From assembly GCA_000755425.1 (NCBI GenBank), contig BBMT01000003.1, positions 434,001 to 498,000 on the forward strand: a stretch of 64,000 nt of DNA. The letters run 5' to 3'. Numbering within the stretch: position 1 is the first letter of the stretch; the number at the start of each line of letters is the position of its first letter. Below are positions 9,663-20,689 of the stretch, piece after piece. This stretch comes from Vibrio maritimus. GTDB taxonomy: Bacteria > Pseudomonadota > Gammaproteobacteria > Enterobacterales > Vibrionaceae. The notes under the pieces are model-generated. The model was given only the letters and a program-made list of their open reading frames with translations. It ran no database searches and was not told the origin of the DNA. Made by a program: the position numbers and the translations under genes.

Positions 9663-11139
9663 TGAGTTCTGAATTAGAAACCAAGCGGGTGCAGGCGCAG
9701 AAGCTGAAGCGGGTAGTGTACTCGATAGAGCGATTGCTGCGACGTCTCAGACTCCTGCTGATACAACCAAAGAGCTGTTTTCAGTACTTGCCGAGCAAGC
9801 ACTGAGTGGAACGGTAACATGGGACAAAAATGTCTCGAAGACGATAGAAAACGCGATTGAGCAGATCGACAAACAAATGTCGAAACAGCTTTCTAAGGTT
9901 ATGCAGGATGATGAATTCCAGCGCCTAGAAGGTTCGTGGAGAGGGCTAAACAAACTGGTTCGTGAAAGCGAAACGGGTCAGTCTCTTAAAATCAAGCTTG
10001 TTGATTTTACGAAGGATGAGCTGATTGAACAGTTTGAAGATGCACCAGCGGTGGATCGTAGTCCACTGTTTGACGCCTTGTATCAAAAAGAATTTGGTAC
10101 AGCTGGTGGTGAACCTTACGGCGCGTTGATCGGCGATTACTCTTTTTCTCACAAAGACGAAGATGTAGCACTACTGCGTTACATGGGTGAAACAGCAGCA
10201 GCGAGCCACGCTCCATTTGTTGCAGCCGCAAACCCTGAGATGTTCGAGTTTGACTCTTTTGAAACGTTTGATGAAGGTAAGCCTGTCGCGGCTGGTTTTG
10301 ATTCTCCAGCTTATGCATCTTGGAATGCATTTCGTGAGAGTGACGATGCCCGCTACGTAGTACTTACGTTACCGCAAACCTTGGCTCGCCTACCATATGG
10401 TCAAAAAGGCCTATCGACAGACGCTTTTGAATATGAAGAGCTGAATGTTGATGCTGAAGGTAATCCTAAACCAGCGAACAACTCTGAGTTGGTTTGGTCG
10501 AACGCTGCTTTTGATTTCGGTCTAAAAATGACTCAAGCTCATACCGCGTTTGGCTGGTGTACGGCAGTACGCGGTCTAGACAATGGCGGTAAAGTAGAAA
10601 ACCTACCAAACCTAACATATAAGTCAGACGCTGGTGATATCCAACAGCAATGTCCAATTGAAGTTAATCTGACGGATGAGCGTGAAAAAGAGCTGAGTGA
10701 TCTCGGTTTCTTGCCTTTGGTTCATTATAAAAACACCAACTATGGTGTGTTTATTGGTAGCCAAACAACACAAAAGCCAAAGACCTATACGGATCCTGAT
10801 GCAACGAGTAACGCGGCAATTTCTGCTCGTATTCCTTACATCATGGCGAGTAGCCGTATTGCGCACTACCTGAAAGTTATGGGTCGTGACATGCTTGGCT
10901 CTAACCTTGAAGCGACAGACGTACAGAAACAACTGCAAACTTGGATTGACCAGTACACAAACTCGGGAGCGGTTGGCAACGCAGAGCGTTCTAAGACACC
11001 GCTTTGTGAGTCTCAGATCTCTGTTGTAGAACAGCCAGGTAAACCAGGCGCTTATTCGGCGGTGGCTCACCTGAGACCTTGGCTACAACTAGAAGAGCTG
11101 ACGACTTCAGTTCGTATGGTAACCAAAATTCCAGGTTAA
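9662..11139 (+). CDS. tssC: T6SS contractile sheath large subunit TssC (frameshifted near start)
   Basis: About 492 residues. The ATG at 9662 gives MSSELETK, then the frame must change at about 9685-9689. Adding one G to the GGG run gives RGAGAEAEAGSVLDRAIAAT and the long open frame. Downstream are the conserved WRGLNKLVRESETG, LFDALYQKEFGTAGGEPYGA, MFEFDSFETF and an LCESQISVVEQPGKPG end. With TssB it builds the sheath that contracts around the Hcp tube and is recycled by ClpV. Without the correction the first 70 residues are lost, which would remove the N-terminal helices known to contact TssB. Confidence 0.93.
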
Positions 11140-11172
11140 TCCCTGGACTTTATTGGCTAAGTGGGATGATGG

Positions 11173-12597
11173 ATGTTTGACCCAAAACTGCAAACGGAAT
11201 TTTGCGATCTGAATAGCGATGATGAGTCTTACTTAAAAGATGCGTTGTTGCTGCTCGCACAATTAGATGAGAACTTGGTAAAGGAAACCGATCTTTTCTT
11301 TGCTGGCGTTACTCGTTTGATCGCAGAAATCGATAGACGCATGTCATCGCAGATTTCGAACATCATCCATCATCCTAGTTTTAGCAATCTAGAAGCCACG
11401 TGGAGAGGCGTCGAGACATTGGCGTTTCTCCCTGTGAATTATCAGAAAGTTCGTATCAAGCTTCTTGATGTCTCTTGGAATGAACTTTCTCATGAACTCA
11501 ACACGGCTGTATCACTTAAACGTACAGCGCTTTATAACCTCATTGCAAACCGAGAGTTGAATACGTCTGGCGGTCAGCCTTTTGGAATGATGGTTGTTGA
11601 TCACGATATATCGATGAATGTTGATTCCGATTTTGACGATCTGTATACCTTAGAACTTCTTGCAAGCATGGGGCAGCTTTGTCTTTGTCCCTTTATCCTC
11701 TCTCCCGAGGAAACATTCTTTGGTGAAGCCGGAGCGGATTGGTTGTCTGATATTCATCGTATAGAGAAGATCCTCCAAGGGCCAGACTACACCGCATGGC
11801 AAAGACTTCGCAGCTTAACACAGGCTCGTTTTCTTGGAGTTGCTATGCCGAAAGTACGCTTGCGAAAAGCTTACGGCACGCAGTCTTCTACTTCATTCAT
11901 ATTCACGGAAACTTACCAACTACGACAGGGGCTATGGGGCAGCGCAGCCATCTTGTTTGCATCAACGGCATTGCGCGAGTTTAACCGCATTAACTGGTTT
12001 GGTTTTATGAAATCTCGTTGGCAAGATAAGTTGATGGGAGCGCTTGTTAACGTTCCGACCAATGGTCAAGGCACTTTAGCAACATATAAGCCAACCCCTG
12101 AAATCACCTTCTATACCGATATGGGCAATTTCTATACGGAACATGGGTTTATTCCTCTTTGTCGTAGCGCTACCACGGATAAATATTTCTTTAGAGGTAA
12201 TCGTTCTATCTGGGACAAAGCGAAGGACGACTCTGAGCTTGTCGCTGGACAGATTCAGACAACACTCATGATTTGCCGAATTGCACATTTTTTGAAAGTA
12301 CAGATCAGGGGAATGATTGGTAACTTCCAAAGTGCTGAAGAGTGCGAACTCTACCTGAATGACTGGTTACAAAAGTATACGAGTAACTTGTTCAACGCTG
12401 ATGAAGCAACAATGGCCAAGTACCCGTTAAGTAAAAGCCGCGTAGAAGTAAAAGAAGTGTCGGGGGAAAGCGATCGTTACGTTTGTAATGTACTTATTCA
12501 ACCACAATACCAGTTTGATAATGTGTGCGGTGAAGTTCTACTGTCGACAGATCTTGGTAGCGAAGATTCCCTATTTACTTCGAGGGCTCGCGCATGA
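11173..12597 (+). CDS. Second TssC-like sheath protein (TssC2)
   Basis: 474 residues, intact. It aligns along its length with the preceding TssC: FSNLEATWRGVETLAF corresponds to FQRLEGSWRGLNKLV, NTSGGQPFGMMVVDHDI to GTAGGEPYGALIGDYSF, and ICRIAHFLKVQIRGMIGN to SSRIAHYLKVMGRDMLGS. The N-terminus is shorter and the C-terminus differs (FTSRARA). Paired TssC paralogues occur in some T6SS clusters; the role of the second copy is not settled and it may sit at a sheath end or modify assembly. It lacks a second tssB partner. Its stop overlaps the start of tssE (ATGATG). Confidence 0.85.
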   Translation: MFDPKLQTEFCDLNSDDESYLKDALLLLAQLDENLVKETDLFFAGVTRLIAEIDRRMSSQISNIIHHPSFSNLEATWRGVETLAFLPVNYQKVRIKLLDVSWNELSHELNTAVSLKRTALYNLIANRELNTSGGQPFGMMVVDHDISMNVDSDFDDLYTLELLASMGQLCLCPFILSPEETFFGEAGADWLSDIHRIEKILQGPDYTAWQRLRSLTQARFLGVAMPKVRLRKAYGTQSSTSFIFTETYQLRQGLWGSAAILFASTALREFNRINWFGFMKSRWQDKLMGALVNVPTNGQGTLATYKPTPEITFYTDMGNFYTEHGFIPLCRSATTDKYFFRGNRSIWDKAKDDSELVAGQIQTTLMICRIAHFLKVQIRGMIGNFQSAEECELYLNDWLQKYTSNLFNADEATMAKYPLSKSRVEVKEVSGESDRYVCNVLIQPQYQFDNVCGEVLLSTDLGSEDSLFTSRARA

Positions 12598-13051
12598 TGT
12601 TTTGGAAAACGTTCGTTAAAAAGGGCGGAACTCTCGGTGAGTCGACCGAGCAGTCTCGTAATAAAAAACATGGCGATGACCTCCTTGACGCTATTCACTA
12701 TCAATTGACGACACTCCTCAACTCAGAAGCACCGATGAGGTTAGTGTCAAGTTCTTATCCTGAGGTGCAAAGATCTCTGTATTGTTTTGGTCTTGATAAC
12801 TCTCAGAGCTTGAGTAGCCAAATCGATCATGATCAATTCTCTCGAGCGTTAGAGCGCATGATTAAAGCGTTTGAGCCAGATTGTCTGAGGTTAGTGTGTT
12901 TGTACAAGAAAGTGACCAGTCAAAAAACGCAGTGTGTTTTTCAATTATGGCAAAAGTAGAAACGGCAAAGGGCGAGCACGTCTTTTTGTTTGACTCCAAT
13001 ATAAGCCTGTCAAACCAGTCTGCAACGATGGAGGGACAGGAAATTGTCTGA
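12594..13051 (+). CDS. tssE: T6SS baseplate wedge protein TssE (frameshifted)
   Basis: About 152 residues after restoring one T in the run at 12937-12941, which continues the frame as CVFSIMAKVETAKGEHVFLF to a TGA at 13049. It is a gp25-like protein: helix DDLLDAIHYQLTTLLNSEAP, SSYPEVQRSLYCFGLDN, and FEPDCLRLVCLYKKVT. The usual EPRL motif of gp25 proteins is replaced here by EPDCLRL, an approximate match. Overlapping starts and stops link it to the upstream tssC2 gene and the downstream tssF gene. Confidence 0.85.
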
Positions 13052-14814
13052 TCAGCTTCTTAGTTATTTTGAAAGAGAACTAGCGAGTATTCGCGGTGCA
13101 TTGAGCGAATATGGACGCGATTATCCTGAACACGCGGCGGCGATGCGCTTGAATCAAAGCGATCAAGAAGATCCTAATATTAGTCGTTTCATTGAAGCTG
13201 CTGCATTGCTAAATGCGAAAACAGAGAAGCGTTTAGATGAGCAGTTTCCAGAAATCTTGCAAGATCTCATCAACATTGTCTATCCAGGTTACCTTCAAGT
13301 AATTCCGAGTTATACACCATTGCATTTAGATGTGGATACCGAAGCGGCGACGAACACAATCTCGCTAGACAAAGGGTCTGAGCTAGCAGTGACTTATAAT
13401 GATACCGAATCGATTTTTACGTTAGTGGATGAGTTGGTTGTTGAGCCATTCTACATCTCTGACATAAGCGCAACGACGGCTCCGTTTAATTTCCCAACCC
13501 CGAATAGTCTTCGTAGGCGGAGTCAGCGGTGCAGTTGACACTCAGATGTAACGACCCCGATGCAACCTTTAGTCAACTTGGCAGCAAGCATTTTGATTTT
13601 TATGTACGTGGTTTTGAGAGTAGTTCTCGTGGACTCATTGATCTTTTGCTGCTGAACACCGAAGCCTTGACGTTATGGAACGATGACAAGCAGGTTAGTA
13701 TTGACCCTTCTCACCTGAGAACTCGAGTTTCTGATGCTGATTTTACCTGGCTTCCGAGCTATGACGGTCATCTTACCGGGTTTGATATATTGCGTGACTA
13801 CTTTGCGTTTCCTGACAAAGCAGCCTTTATGCGCATCGACAACCTTGGCGAAAAGCTCCGAGATTTCGATACCAATGAAGTAACGCTGACGCTTTTCATT
13901 CAACATCTGCCTGTAGAGTACCTGAGTTTATTCGAACCAGGTGTCATACAGCTCAATACTGTTCCGGCGCTAAATCTATTTCGCCGTCGTGGAGAGCCGC
14001 TTCGCTACGACTTCTCAAAGCTTTCTATGCCGGTTATAGCTGACACCCAGCAGCAGGATCACTACACCGTTGTTTCAGTTGAGTCTGTCAATGAAGTTCT
14101 TTCTACTGGTGAGGTTCCTTTAACTCCTATTTATGAGAGCGGTTATTGGTCAGATAGCGATGCCCCGCAGTGGCAGAGCAGCCAATATTGGGACCACAAA
14201 GGTCGTAGGCGTATGAGTCTTTCTGTTAGCTATGCTCAGATGCCGTTGGATCAAGAGTCGGTAGTACTCTCTACTCAATTGATGGTTTGTAATGGGCGTA
14301 CACCATGTTTAATCCCAACGGGCACCGAGGCAGAGTCTCTAGCTGCAGTCGACTTGCCAGGTGATTTTACAGTTGTTAAGACCCCAACGGCTCCACAATA
14401 CCCATCATTGGACAACCAATTAACTTGGCGCTTTTTGGCTATCCTCAATGCAAACTTCGCGACTTTAGTTCAAACGGATGAGCCACACTGGCACTACAGG
14501 ATGTACTTCGACTTAGCTGTAATACCATTCAATGCCCACAGGCATTTGCAATCAAAACGGTCTCATACAAACACCTAATCGCACCCATCACCATCGGTGG
14601 ACAAAGTATTTTCGCTTCCGGGACTGAAATAGAGGTGATGGTAGATGATGAGGTACTAGGCGCTGATTTTTCAGTATTCGCAGAGATATTGAATGCGGTG
14701 TTTGCCCAGTATTGTAGTTTCGACCGGTTTATTCAGGTTTCCGTGGAAAGATTTGGTAGCGACAAGGCTGGCGTACAATTCGCAAAAACTCATGGAAGTC
14801 AGCTATGTCTATGA
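13044..14814 (+). CDS. tssF: T6SS baseplate protein TssF (two frameshifts)
   Basis: About 590 residues, the normal TssF length, once single bases are restored near 13500-13515 and near 14520. The probable start is TTG at 13044 (MSDQLLSYFERELASIRG), overlapping the tssE stop. The family opening LxxYxxELxxLRxxxxEFAxxxP is recognisable, followed by ARLNQSDQEDPNISRFIEAAALL. The last segment after the second shift runs IKTVSYKHLIAPITIGGQS to SQLCL and overlaps tssG. TssF and TssG form the baseplate wedge. Confidence 0.9.
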
Positions 14815-15794
14815 TGCAGGAAAGCGTGAAAGAACACCTTATCAATAAGCCTTATGCCTTTGATTTTATACAGGTGATTCGACTTTTGAGAGCGATGGAT
14901 GTCAGTAGTAAGGTGCCACTTTCATTGACGCCAGAGGTGATGCCTGAGGGGATGCCAGACCAAGTCACCAGTATACGTTTTGAAAGTGATAGAGTCAGAA
15001 TTAAGCTTGGTTTAGAGGCGCTCTCTGGATCAAAAGGTTTGATCCCGGATTACTTGTACGCAGAGCTATTAAATAGCTTGCACCAAGATGACAACGCGCT
15101 ACAAAAATTTATTGATGTGTTCAATCAACGTTATTTTGAATTAAGGACGCACGTAGAAACCAATCAGAGCATGTTGTTAAAGCAAGAAAAAGATGCCTTG
15201 GCAAACAATGTACTGGGACGTTTGACCCAGCAAGCTGCTCTGGCATGCATGTTTTCATTGCCGGGTTCAAATAAAGAGAAAACCCACCCAAGTATGCTTC
15301 GTCACGGGTTAGCGCTTGGCAATAAGAGTCGTAACCTTCATGGTCTGAAACGGCTACTTAGCGATTATTTTTCGTTGTCTGTTACGCCTGTAGTCGTGCC
15401 TTCCTCATTTTATAGAATTAACGCAAGGTATCAGACCAAGCTTGGTGCAAATAAAGGCCAGAATCAAAGCCTAGGTCAGGGGTTTTGGCTCGGTGGTACA
15501 GGGACTCAAGCATTCAAAGCGCTAGAGATTAATATTACGCCTAAAACCCGAACTGAATATTTGGGACTGCTCAACAACGCGCAATTTGCCCAGTCAATGA
15601 AGTCACTGGTTCAAGCCTATCTTCGAGAGAGTCTCGATATCAGACTCTACATGTATGTGAAGCGTGATTATATCGACGAACCACAGCTATCTAATTCAAA
15701 GCAAGGTTTGAGGCTTGGAGAAGCCAACTGCCTTGCCTCAAAAAGGCGAAAATCGGAATTTCGCAAGATACTTATTCAACAGGAGAAAGTTTGA
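14805..15794 (+). CDS. tssG: T6SS baseplate protein TssG
   Basis: 329 residues, intact. It starts MSMMQESVKEHLINKPYAF; the family signature FDFIQVIRLLRAM and RIKLGLEALSGSKGLIPDYL are present. The C-terminal RLGEANCLASKRR resembles the LGxxxWL tail of TssG, with Cys where Trp is usual. ATG 14805 overlaps the tssF end by ten bases and its TGA overlaps the clpV ATG (TGATG), so tssF, tssG and clpV are translationally coupled. Confidence 0.9.
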   Translation: MSMMQESVKEHLINKPYAFDFIQVIRLLRAMDVSSKVPLSLTPEVMPEGMPDQVTSIRFESDRVRIKLGLEALSGSKGLIPDYLYAELLNSLHQDDNALQKFIDVFNQRYFELRTHVETNQSMLLKQEKDALANNVLGRLTQQAALACMFSLPGSNKEKTHPSMLRHGLALGNKSRNLHGLKRLLSDYFSLSVTPVVVPSSFYRINARYQTKLGANKGQNQSLGQGFWLGGTGTQAFKALEINITPKTRTEYLGLLNNAQFAQSMKSLVQAYLRESLDIRLYMYVKRDYIDEPQLSNSKQGLRLGEANCLASKRRKSEFRKILIQQEKV

Positions 15795-18404
15795 TGTCTC
15801 AAATAAAACTAGGGAACCTTGTTTCTAAGCTGGATATGCCTCTTAAAGCGGCACTAGAGGAGCTGCCGGTGCGGCGATGACGCAAACGGTCGCAGCAATT
15901 GAGATTGAACATTGGTTGGTTCAGTTGCTAACGACAGACGAAAGCCACTTAAAAAGCTTTCTTGGTAAACAAAACATCGATCCAAGTGCTCTGTTGAGTG
16001 AGCTAACGGAACGTATTAATCGTCTGCGTCCTGGAGCTAACGGTCAACCGACTATCAGCCGTGCGTTGAGTGAGGTAATGGAAAACGCATGGATGCTAGC
16101 ATCGGTCAATTACGGGCATCAAGAAGTCACAAGTTTGCACTTGTTGTTGGCGTTGAATCAAGCTGACAGCTTTGGCATGAAAACATTGTCGTTACCTTCA
16201 TTAGAAAACGTGTCTACAGAAGCACTAAGTGCGCAAATTTCGGGTTTGAAACTTGCGACAAAATCGGCTTCAACGACCGCAGGAGGTAGTGCTCCAGCAG
16301 CGGTAACAGCCGGAGGTGCTCTCGATAAATATACCGTTAACCTGACTGAACAAGCTCGAAACGGTGAGCTTGACCCAGTACTGGGCCGAAATAGCGAAGT
16401 CAGAATGGCCATCGATATTTTGTGTCGTAAACGTCAAAACAATCCGATTCTTGTTGGCGAACCCGGTGTTGGTAAAACGGCGGTGGTAGAAGGATTGGCA
16501 CACAGCATTGTTGCTGGAGAAGTACCTCCGGCTATTCAAGGTGTTGAAATTCATACTCTTGATCTCGGTCTGCTTCAAGCGGGTGCGAGTATTAAGGGGG
16601 AATTTGAGAATCGACTTAAAGATGTCATCAATGAAGTAAAAAGCTCAGAAACGCCGATTATCGTCTTCATCGATGAAGCGCACACGCTTATAGGTGCTGG
16701 TGGTGCAGCGGGTCAAAACGATGCGGCTAATCTACTTAAACCGGCACTGGCTCGTGGTGAATTCCGTTCTATCGCCGCGACGACATGGGCTGAATACAAA
16801 AAATACTTTGAGAAAGATCCTGCGTTGACTCGTCGCTTCCAAGTGATCAGTGTTGAAGAGCCCAATGCAGAAGATGCAAAGCAGATCCTTCGTGGAGTGG
16901 GAGAGGCGCTCCGTAATCACCACGGTGTCTTTATTTTGGAAGATGCGATTGAAGCTGCAGTTAATCTCTCGATTCGTTACCTACCGTCACGACAACTTCC
17001 GGATAAAGCCATAAGTCTGCTTGATACTGCGTGTGCACGCATTGCCCTAACGCAAGGTGCGAAGCCAGAATCGATTGAAGGCTTGGAGCAAAACATTCGT
17101 TATCTAGAAAGCGAGCTTAATGCTCTTGAAGCTGAAGGCACGGTATTTATTGAAAAAGCCGGCGATCATCATGCGCTTAAAGCCAGAATTGAAAGCAGCA
17201 AATCAGACTTGGAAGCACTTAATTCTCAGTGGGATAAAGAGCGTGAACTGGTATCAGAAATAACCTCTCTGTGCGAGAAGATCGAATCGGATCGAGAACA
17301 AAATACCGTGGACTCAGAAAGCCAGCAAAGTCTGAATCAGGCTTTGACTAAACTAAGAGAGATTCAAGGGGAATCACCGTTGGTTTTCCCTGTAGTTGAT
17401 GAGCAGGTTATAGCGACGGTTATTGAAAACTGGACGGGTATCCCAGCCGGCAACATGGTCAAAGAAGAAGTCGCACAGTTGCTCTCGCTAGGGGATGCAC
17501 TGCATGAGCGCGTCATTGGACAAGATGTAGCTATCAGTGAGTTGGTCAAAAGTATCCAAATCTCACGTGCTGGTCTGACAGATAGTCGAAAGCCCGTCGG
17601 TGTGTTTTTGATGTGCGGTCCAAGTGGCGTGGGCAAAACAGAAACTGCCATGGCATTGGCTGATGAAGTGTTTGGTGGCGGTGATAACCTGACATTATTA
17701 ACATGACTGAGTTTAAGGAAGAACACAAAATCTCAATGCTACTGGGTTCACCTGCTGGTTATGTCGGTTTTGGTGAAGGCGGCGTGCTGACTGAGGCAAT
17801 TCGACGTAACCCATACTCCGTACTACTTCTTGATGAAATGGAAAAGGCTCACCCTGGCGTGCACGATTTGTTCTATCAAATCTTTGATAAAGGCCATATT
17901 AAAGACAGTGAAGGTCGCACAGTAGACTTTAAGAATACTATCATCATTATGACCTCGAATGCGGCTGACCAAGCCATCGTCGATATTTGTGAGGACAACG
18001 AAGAGCGTCTTGCCAATGAAGAGCTTCTTGAACAAATTCGTCCGGCACTTCAGCACTACTTTAAACCTGCTTTCTTGGGGCGCACTACGATTGTTCCTTA
18101 CTACCCACTTAATCGAGACGAACTCAGTCAGATTGCGGCAATCAGCTTAAATCGAATCGCGACCAAACTTAAAGAGAAGTACAAAGCAGACTTTAAGTGG
18201 GACGATACCTTCATTGATTTTGTTGTCAGCCGTAACACAGACCCTACAACGGGTGGCCGAGCGGTAGAGCAGATCATTAACCGTTCACTGATGCCAAAAC
18301 TAGCCGTGGAGTGTATCCATCGTTTGAGTGAGGGGCTGGGAGTGAATCAGGTGTCCGTGACAACAGACTCGGTAACGGGTGAGTTGGTTATCGACATCGC
18401 TTAA
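15794..18404 (+). CDS. clpV: T6SS sheath-recycling AAA+ ATPase ClpV (TssH) (two frameshifts)
   Basis: About 870 residues after correcting near 15861 (ALEE then [10 protein letters not shown]) and near 17694 (NLTIINMTEF). A Clp N-domain leads, then two AAA+ modules. Module 1 has Walker A GEPGVGKT and Walker [10 protein letters not shown]. Module 2 has Walker A GPSGVGKT and Walker [13 protein letters not shown] coiled middle domain with charged repeats lies between, at about residues 430-530. ClpV hexamers unfold contracted TssB/TssC sheaths so that subunits can be reused. The ATG overlaps the tssG stop. Both shifts remove essential parts if real, so they are almost certainly errors. Confidence 0.94.
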
Positions 18405-18430
18405 TTACAGGACGTAATAGGAGTGACGAA

Positions 18431-19182
18431 ATGGAGAGGAGTGCCTTGAGGTTCCAACGATTTGGAAAGGCCAAAATCACCGTGAAAGCGCTGACTAAGA
18501 TCTGCCTCGCGTTGAACGTATTTTTTGTGGGAACGTTTAGCGCTAGCGCAGTAGAGCGCATAACGCTTGCGACACAGATTTGGACTCCCTATCAAACCGT
18601 TGATAGTAACGGCACGATAGGGGGTGTTGCTGTCGATCGTGTGAAGTGTGCGTTAGGCAGAATGGGGCAGCCATACGAAATTCGAGTCATGCGTTGGGAC
18701 AAAGCGCAACTCATGGTTGAAACCGGTGAAATGCATGGTTTTTTTGCCGGTTCTTCAAATAGCCGTCGAGCTCAATATGCCACGGCTTCATATCCGATCG
18801 TATCGGAAAATCTGGCATGGTTCATAGCACCGAACATCTATGCGACATAAATGATGAAACAACTAAGTACAGTTTACGTTTTGGTGCTAAGTTTAATACA
18901 AACAAGTGGTTATCTTTAAAGAGGGATGGCTACAACGTAATAAGAAAACCGAGGGATGCCGATTCGCTACTGCAAATGCTCTGGAAAGGAGATTTGGATG
19001 TGGCGTACGAGTATGAACTTGTGTTTGAAGAATCGATGAAGAAAGCGAACCTACCTTTGGATTACTTCCAGCGGGTGAGAATTAAAAAGCAAGATTTGAT
19101 GGTTCACTTCTCAAACGATTTTTTGCGTCAAGCCCCAGGCTTTTTGGAGCAGTTTAATGCCTCCTTACGCAAGTGTTATTGA
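18431..19182 (+). CDS. Periplasmic solute-binding family 3-like protein in the T6SS cluster (frameshifted)
   Basis: About 250 residues, with one base missing near 18845 (APNIYAT then INDETTKYSLRFG). A long signal peptide ends in TFSASA, then ERITLATQIWTPYQTVDSN and TIGGVAVDRVKCALGRMGQ match the opening lobe of family 3 binding proteins. DADSLLQMLWKGDLDVAYEYE is in the second lobe. No ABC transporter genes are near; it lies between clpV and the FHA gene. It may act as a periplasmic sensor or scaffold rather than a transporter subunit. That is inference. Confidence 0.72.
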
Positions 19183-19202
19183 AGTACAGGTAAGGGAATG
19201 CC

Positions 19203-20179
19203 ATGGATATTAGTTTTCAGTTGATAGAGCTACCTGAAAACGAACAGGTGATGAGTCGACAAATAACCCTTCCTAGTGGGGGGGCACAATAGGCCGTTCA
19301 TACGAATGTACGGTTCAACTGCCTGATCTCAGTCGAACGCTATCTCGTGTTCACGTCGAAATACGTCCTCACTCAGAGGGCGGCTTTCAAATTATCGATA
19401 GAAGCGTCAATGGATGCCAGGTTAACGGTGTAGAGCTCGGTGTCGGTCAATCTGCCAAACTGAACGATGGAGATAATATTCGAATAGGCGGATATTTGAT
19501 GCTGGTGAGTGACATGGATGAGCTATTTGCTCAAGAGTCCGCTACAAACAGCTCTAAATCGAACACAGAAGCGATGTTTGCAGATCAAAGAGATACGTTT
19601 GATTTTGATAGTGTCATGGAAGAGCCGACCGAAGCAATTTTCGCTCAGGAAATCACACCAGAAACGACGAGTAAAACTGAAGAAGTCGATACTTTTTCCG
19701 TCGACAACGTCGTTGGAGAGGATGTCTATTCCTATGACCCATTTGAAGATGATGACGACCTTGCCATGGATTTATCCAGCAATGATGACAAAGACAGTGT
19801 GGTGATGATCACCGAGCATCAACATCAGTCGGTTCCCGACGAACATTCAATGACTATTGCAAACGGTTCGCAAATTCAAGCTCTTGATTCTAGTATCGAA
19901 AGACTGACAAAGCTTGTAGAGCACCAGCAATCTTCGGTGACAGCCGCGATTGATAGGGAGCGCTTGTTTTCATGTATCGAAGTGACTTTAGATAAGTTTT
20001 TAGATGACTTTAACCCTAACTCCCTAGAAGAAGAGTTTGATGACTATATTACGGGCTGGGGGAATAAGGATAAGAAGTATTGGTCGCTCTACAAAAAGCA
20101 GTTTTTAAGAAAGCAGCAAAAAAGTGAGTTTAAGCGACAATTTACCGCTTTGTTAATGGAAGAGCTGAGGGAGAAATAG
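19203..20179 (+). CDS. FHA-domain T6SS regulator (TagH/Fha-like) (frameshifted)
   Basis: About 325 residues. ATG 19203 reads MDISFQLIELPENEQVMS and stops at a run of seven G (19278-19284). One more G gives LPSGGGTIGRSYECTVQLPD, a textbook FHA phosphothreonine-binding start, then SRVHVEIRPHSEGGFQIID and SVNGCQVNGVELGVG. An acidic linker (YDPFEDDDDLAMD) follows, then a helical C-terminal domain (LDKFLDDFNPNSLEEEFDDY). FHA proteins recognise phosphothreonines made by a T6SS kinase and trigger assembly; a kinase-like gene closes this cluster. The acidic linker contains several Thr and Ser that could be its own targets. Confidence 0.88.
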
Positions 20180-20181
20180 CG

Positions 20182-20679
20182 ATGCGGATAAACGCTAAGC
20201 GTCTTTTCTCTAGTGCGTTGTTGTCAATCATCTTAATGGGGTGCGGCTCGAGTGCACCCGTGTTCGAGCCCTCTATCGCAGTAACGATTAACATGCAGGC
20301 AGCTGAGGATATCAATCGATTTGAAGATGATATTCCAAGGCCGCTCATTATTAGACTTTATCAGCTGAAAGAAAGCGGGGCATTTGAGAATGCTGAGTTC
20401 GTCAGCATTTATGAGTCGGATACAAGCGTGCTCGCCAGCTCATTGATTGATTCGAAAGTGATGCCACCGGTTATTCCCGGTGAGACTCGTTCTTTCACAT
20501 TAGAAGTACAGCAAGAGACAAAATTTATCGCAGTGTTTGCAGAGTTTGCAGACTATGAAGTTGCAACATCAAAGGCAGTGGTTGCGTTGGTCGAAGAGCC
20601 GGATGAAAACCCAATAATAATAAGAATTTCTCAAGCAAAAATTGAGATTTCTCAGCCTGTTGATAGTTCATGGTGGTAA
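20182..20679 (+). CDS. tssJ: T6SS outer-membrane lipoprotein TssJ
   Basis: 165 residues, intact. Lipoprotein signal peptide with lipobox LMGC at Cys21 (AKRLFSSALLSIILMGCG). The mature domain has the TssJ transthyretin-like fold pattern: PLIIRLYQLKESGAFENAEF, then SLIDSKVMPPVIPGETRSFT and IAVFAEFADYE. It anchors the TssJLM membrane complex in the outer membrane by contacting TssM. Its start lies 3 bases after the FHA gene stop. Confidence 0.93.
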   Translation: MRINAKRLFSSALLSIILMGCGSSAPVFEPSIAVTINMQAAEDINRFEDDIPRPLIIRLYQLKESGAFENAEFVSIYESDTSVLASSLIDSKVMPPVIPGETRSFTLEVQQETKFIAVFAEFADYEVATSKAVVALVEEPDENPIIIRISQAKIEISQPVDSSWW

Positions 20680-20689
20680 GGAGACCCAA

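Noticed and set aside
10007..11070. Minus-strand open frames inside tssC
   Set aside because: Antisense shadows of a strongly conserved gene; no start context.
15700..15794. Possible frameshift at the end of tssG (AAAAA run near 15739)
   Set aside because: The uncorrected frame ends in a TGA that overlaps the clpV ATG and gives a plausible TssG tail, so no shift is needed.
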